Assembly (NCBI GenBank): GCA_030706635.1
Contig: JAUZOD010000017.1
Coordinates: forward strand, 1 to 64,000
Reading direction: 5' to 3'
Origin: Bacteroidota bacterium
GTDB lineage: Bacteria; Bacteroidota; Bacteroidia; Chitinophagales; Chitinophagaceae
DNA: 64,000 bases
The position numbers and the translations under genes are program-made. This document shows, piece after piece, positions 61,836 through 64,000 of the stretch. The notes beneath the pieces were generated by a model, which was not told where the DNA came from, searched no databases, and saw nothing but the letters and a program-made list of their open reading frames with translations. The stretch's first letter is position 1; every line of letters begins with the position of its first letter.

Positions 61836-63020
61836 TCAAATTCTTTTCAGCACAATCCGAAACGTAGTGCCCTTCCCCGGTTCTGAATGCCTGACAAATA
61901 GTTCGCCCTTATGATATTCTTCCATGATCCGTTTGGATAAGGTGAGTCCCAGCCCCCAGCCCCTTTTTTTTGTGGTAAATCCCGGATTGAATACGCGCCG
62001 GATATTGGTGGCAGGAATGCCCTTCCCGGTGTCGGTTACGTCGATGATCACCTGCTGGGGTTCGTTTTTGATATCCACGCTGATTTTTCCTTTCCCTTCC
62101 ATGGCGTCGAGCGCATTTTTAAACAGGTTTTCGATCACCCAGTCAAATAACGGTCTCGAGATATTCGCGTGTACGGGGGAAGGCCCCTGCGTTTCGACCG
62201 AGAACTGTACTTTGGAGGTAGTGCGCCGGCTCATGTATTCCACCATCTGCCGTACCTGAAAAATGATATCTGATTCTTCCAGATTGGGAATGCTGCCGAT
62301 TTTGGAGAACCGGTCTGAAATAAGCTTTAGCCGGTCCACATCTTTCTGCAGCTCGAGCACAGTATCGGGGGTCGATCCTTCTTCCTTTAACATTTCAATC
62401 CAGCCCTGCAGGGAAGAAAGCGGTGTGCCGAGCTGATGGGCTGTTTCTTTAGCCATACCTGCCCATACCTGGTTTTGGGTAGCCCGGTTGCTGGCGCTGA
62501 TGGAATAGAGAATGAAAAAGACGAGAATGGCAACGAGCAGCAGCTGAATGATGGGAAAATAATGAACCTGGTCGAGCAAGGCAGTATGTCCGTAGTAATA
62601 CCGGTTTGCCGTATACGGGGAATCGCTCCATTTAATTTCCAGGGGCGGATTTTGGGAGCGGAATGTTTTCAGCTGATTCCGCAGGTAAGATTTGTCCCGG
62701 ACCGCTTTCAGCGTGTCCAGATTAAAATAGCTGGTGATGCTGTCTTTTTCATTGGTCTCGATAACGGGAATGGAGTGTTGCTCATTCCGGATCAGGTTCG
62801 GCAACGTGAGGTCGGGATTGAGGATGGCCTTGCTGGCCGCGAGCCATTGTTCTATTTTCTGCTGTTCTTCCAGTTCAATCTTATTCGCCAGGTATTGGGA
62901 ATAGAAAATGGTGCCGCAGACAATGCCGATACCCAACAGGGCGAAAAGCCAGCGCCAATGCAGACGAAATCCGATCATGCCGCTAAAGTAGTTAAAGCCG
63001 GTGAAATCATAATTCAGCAT
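61836..63020 (-). CDS. Membrane-bound sensor histidine kinase (orphan)
   Basis: A 394-residue two-component kinase. A transmembrane helix near 24-42, a periplasmic sensor of about 110 residues (46-155) and a second helix (157-175) lead to the kinase core: phosphoacceptor His195 in AKETAHQLGTPLSSLQGW, N box ENLFKNALDAMEG, G1 DTGKGIP and G2 GWGLGLTL. There is no HAMP domain and no response regulator within reach. An ATG at 62978 would shorten the N terminus by 14 residues and remove little of the first helix. Divergent from the glycosyltransferase. Ligand unknown. Confidence 0.92.
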   Translation of the reverse strand: MLNYDFTGFNYFSGMIGFRLHWRWLFALLGIGIVCGTIFYSQYLANKIELEEQQKIEQWLAASKAILNPDLTLPNLIRNEQHSIPVIETNEKDSITSYFNLDTLKAVRDKSYLRNQLKTFRSQNPPLEIKWSDSPYTANRYYYGHTALLDQVHYFPIIQLLLVAILVFFILYSISASNRATQNQVWAGMAKETAHQLGTPLSSLQGWIEMLKEEGSTPDTVLELQKDVDRLKLISDRFSKIGSIPNLEESDIIFQVRQMVEYMSRRTTSKVQFSVETQGPSPVHANISRPLFDWVIENLFKNALDAMEGKGKISVDIKNEPQQVIIDVTDTGKGIPATNIRRVFNPGFTTKKRGWGLGLTLSKRIMEEYHKGELFVRHSEPGKGTTFRIVLKRI

Positions 63021-63040
63021 CCGGTTCCCTGCAGAAGCCT

Positions 63041-63048
63041 TACTTTTG
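63041..63048 (+). promoter_or_regulatory. -7 promoter element TACTTTTG
   Basis: Perfect TAnnTTTG, 29 nt before the GTG at 63078, in the divergent gap between the kinase and glycosyltransferase genes. Confidence 0.5.
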
Positions 63049-63077
63049 AGCCACTTTTTTTACCGCAACGAAATCCA

Positions 63078-64000
63078 GTGCCGGCTAAAGTATCAGTTGT
63101 TATTCTCAATTTTAACGGGCGCAAATACCTGGAGCAATTTCTTCCCTCGGTATTGGCAAGCACTTATTCCCCTGTTGAAGTGGTGGTGGCGGACAATGCG
63201 TCCACAGACGATTCCCTTGCATTTCTGAATGATCATTATCCACAGGTGCGGCAGATTTTGCTGATCCGGAATTATGGATACGCCGGAGGTTATAATCAGG
63301 CGCTGAAACAGGTTGACAGTGATTATTATGTTCTGCTGAATTCGGATGTTGAAGTGACACCCGGATGGATTGATCCGGTGATTGCGCTCATGGAAAATGA
63401 CCTCAGCATAGGCGCCTGTCAGCCCAAGATTTTAGATTTTAACAGGCGGGATCATTTTGAATATGCCGGAGCTTCCGGCGGATGGATGGATTGCCTGGGT
63501 TATCCTTTTGCGCGCGGAAGGATATTCGATATCTGCGAACAGGATCATGGGCAATATGATGATGTTCAGAAAATTTTCTGGGCAAGCGGCGCCGCGCTGT
63601 TTGTTCGTGCATCCTTGTATCATTCGCTGAACGGATTGGACACCTATTTTTTTGCGCACATGGAGGAGATTGATTTCTGCTGGCGCATGCAGCTGATAAA
63701 TTATGGGATCTATGTCTGTCCGGATTCGGTTGTATATCATGTCGGCGGCGGCACCCTGCCGAAGGGAAATGAAAGAAAAGTGTTTTTGAATTTCCGGAAC
63801 AACATGATCATGCTGGCTAAAAATCTGCCCAGGCGGCAGTCTTTCTGGAAAATTCCGCTGCGGGTGATCATGGATATTATTTCTGCCTGGAAATCTCTGT
63901 TTGCCGGAGAGGCGGTTTACTTTTTTGCCATTCTGGAAGCGCATCTGGCTTTTGTGAAATGGTTGTTTTTTATGCAGGGCCGGAGCATTTTTCCCTCCCG
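63078..64000 (+). CDS. Glycosyltransferase family 2, cut by the window edge
   Basis: About 307 residues before the window ends. The frame starts at GTG 63078, the first usable start after the promoter. GT-A motifs are VSVVILNFNGRKYLEQFLPSV, ADNASTDDSL, LLNSDVEVTPGW with the metal-binding acidic pair and IRNYGYAGGYNQAL; a later HMEEIDFCWRM block and a hydrophobic C-terminal segment (near 270-300) follow. It probably builds an O-antigen, capsule or exopolysaccharide. Donor and acceptor are unknown. Confidence 0.92.
   Translation, partial: MPAKVSVVILNFNGRKYLEQFLPSVLASTYSPVEVVVADNASTDDSLAFLNDHYPQVRQILLIRNYGYAGGYNQALKQVDSDYYVLLNSDVEVTPGWIDPVIALMENDLSIGACQPKILDFNRRDHFEYAGASGGWMDCLGYPFARGRIFDICEQDHGQYDDVQKIFWASGAALFVRASLYHSLNGLDTYFFAHMEEIDFCWRMQLINYGIYVCPDSVVYHVGGGTLPKGNERKVFLNFRNNMIMLAKNLPRRQSFWKIPLRVIMDIISAWKSLFAGEAVYFFAILEAHLAFVKWLFFMQGRSIFPS

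Overview
The window is 64 kb of a Bacteroidota chromosome, most likely a member of the Chitinophagaceae or a close relative. The evidence is a full-length sprA next to ruvA, a secreted protein with a gliding-motility/type IX secretion C-terminal domain, a SusC/SusD pair with lipoproteins, several DUF families common in this phylum (DUF4105, DUF3467), menaquinone made by the futalosine route, and promoters with the Bacteroidota -7 element TAnnTTTG instead of a -35/-10 pair. Most of the window is ordinary core genome. I see no CRISPR array, no prophage and no complete mobile element.

Layout. 1-879: a membrane-protein gene cut by the left edge, then mostly non-coding sequence with one possible broken small ORF. 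0.88-11.2 kb: orphan response regulator, M13 peptidase lipoprotein, small secreted protein, methyltransferase, MacB/FtsX-type permease, class IV aminotransferase, photolyase, and mqnD/mqnB. 11.26-12.3 kb: a gene-free kilobase with a 265-bp element bounded by perfect 33-bp inverted repeats. 12.3-16.5 kb: a membrane protein and a heterodimeric ABC exporter whose two subunits carry complementary degenerate motifs. 16.8-18.4 kb: two tandem PTPS/QueD-like genes and folE, with queE near 40 kb. 18.5-21.6 kb: fabD, an acetyltransferase, fabH, ruvA. 21.6-28.8 kb: sprA. 28.9-41.5 kb: secreted protein, a frameshifted SDR oxidoreductase, CHU_C-domain secreted protein, hydrolase, DUF4105 protein, guaB, dprA, PorE-like OmpA protein, queE, folD. 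41.5-50.6 kb: an outer-membrane barrel and helix-hairpin-helix protein pair, then a susC-susD-lipoprotein-lipoprotein operon ending at a clear terminator. 50.7-57.3 kb: DUF3467 protein, radC, small membrane protein, prs-rplY, pth, FAH-family hydrolase, fused E1 alpha/beta dehydrogenase. 57.6-64 kb: exported Gfo/Idh/MocA oxidoreductase, a small accessory patch (ORF6N gene, serine-recombinase remnant, tRNA-Leu whose 3' end is duplicated), GH29 fucosidase, orphan histidine kinase and a glycosyltransferase cut by the right edge.

Three patterns cut across genes. First, TAnnTTTG-like elements lie only 3-7 nt upstream of the start codons of about nine genes, which suggests leaderless transcripts. 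Second, a dispersed hairpin family built of GTTGACN heptads, with a 29-28-29 nt plan, occupies four gene 3' ends. Third, several gene ends are reworked: photolyase runs into antisense mqnD, the second queD ends inside a heptad hairpin, and the SDR gene is frameshifted in a homopolymer. No single locus is clearly a novel defence or biosynthetic system; the repeat family and the promoter architecture are the best candidates for undescribed biology.
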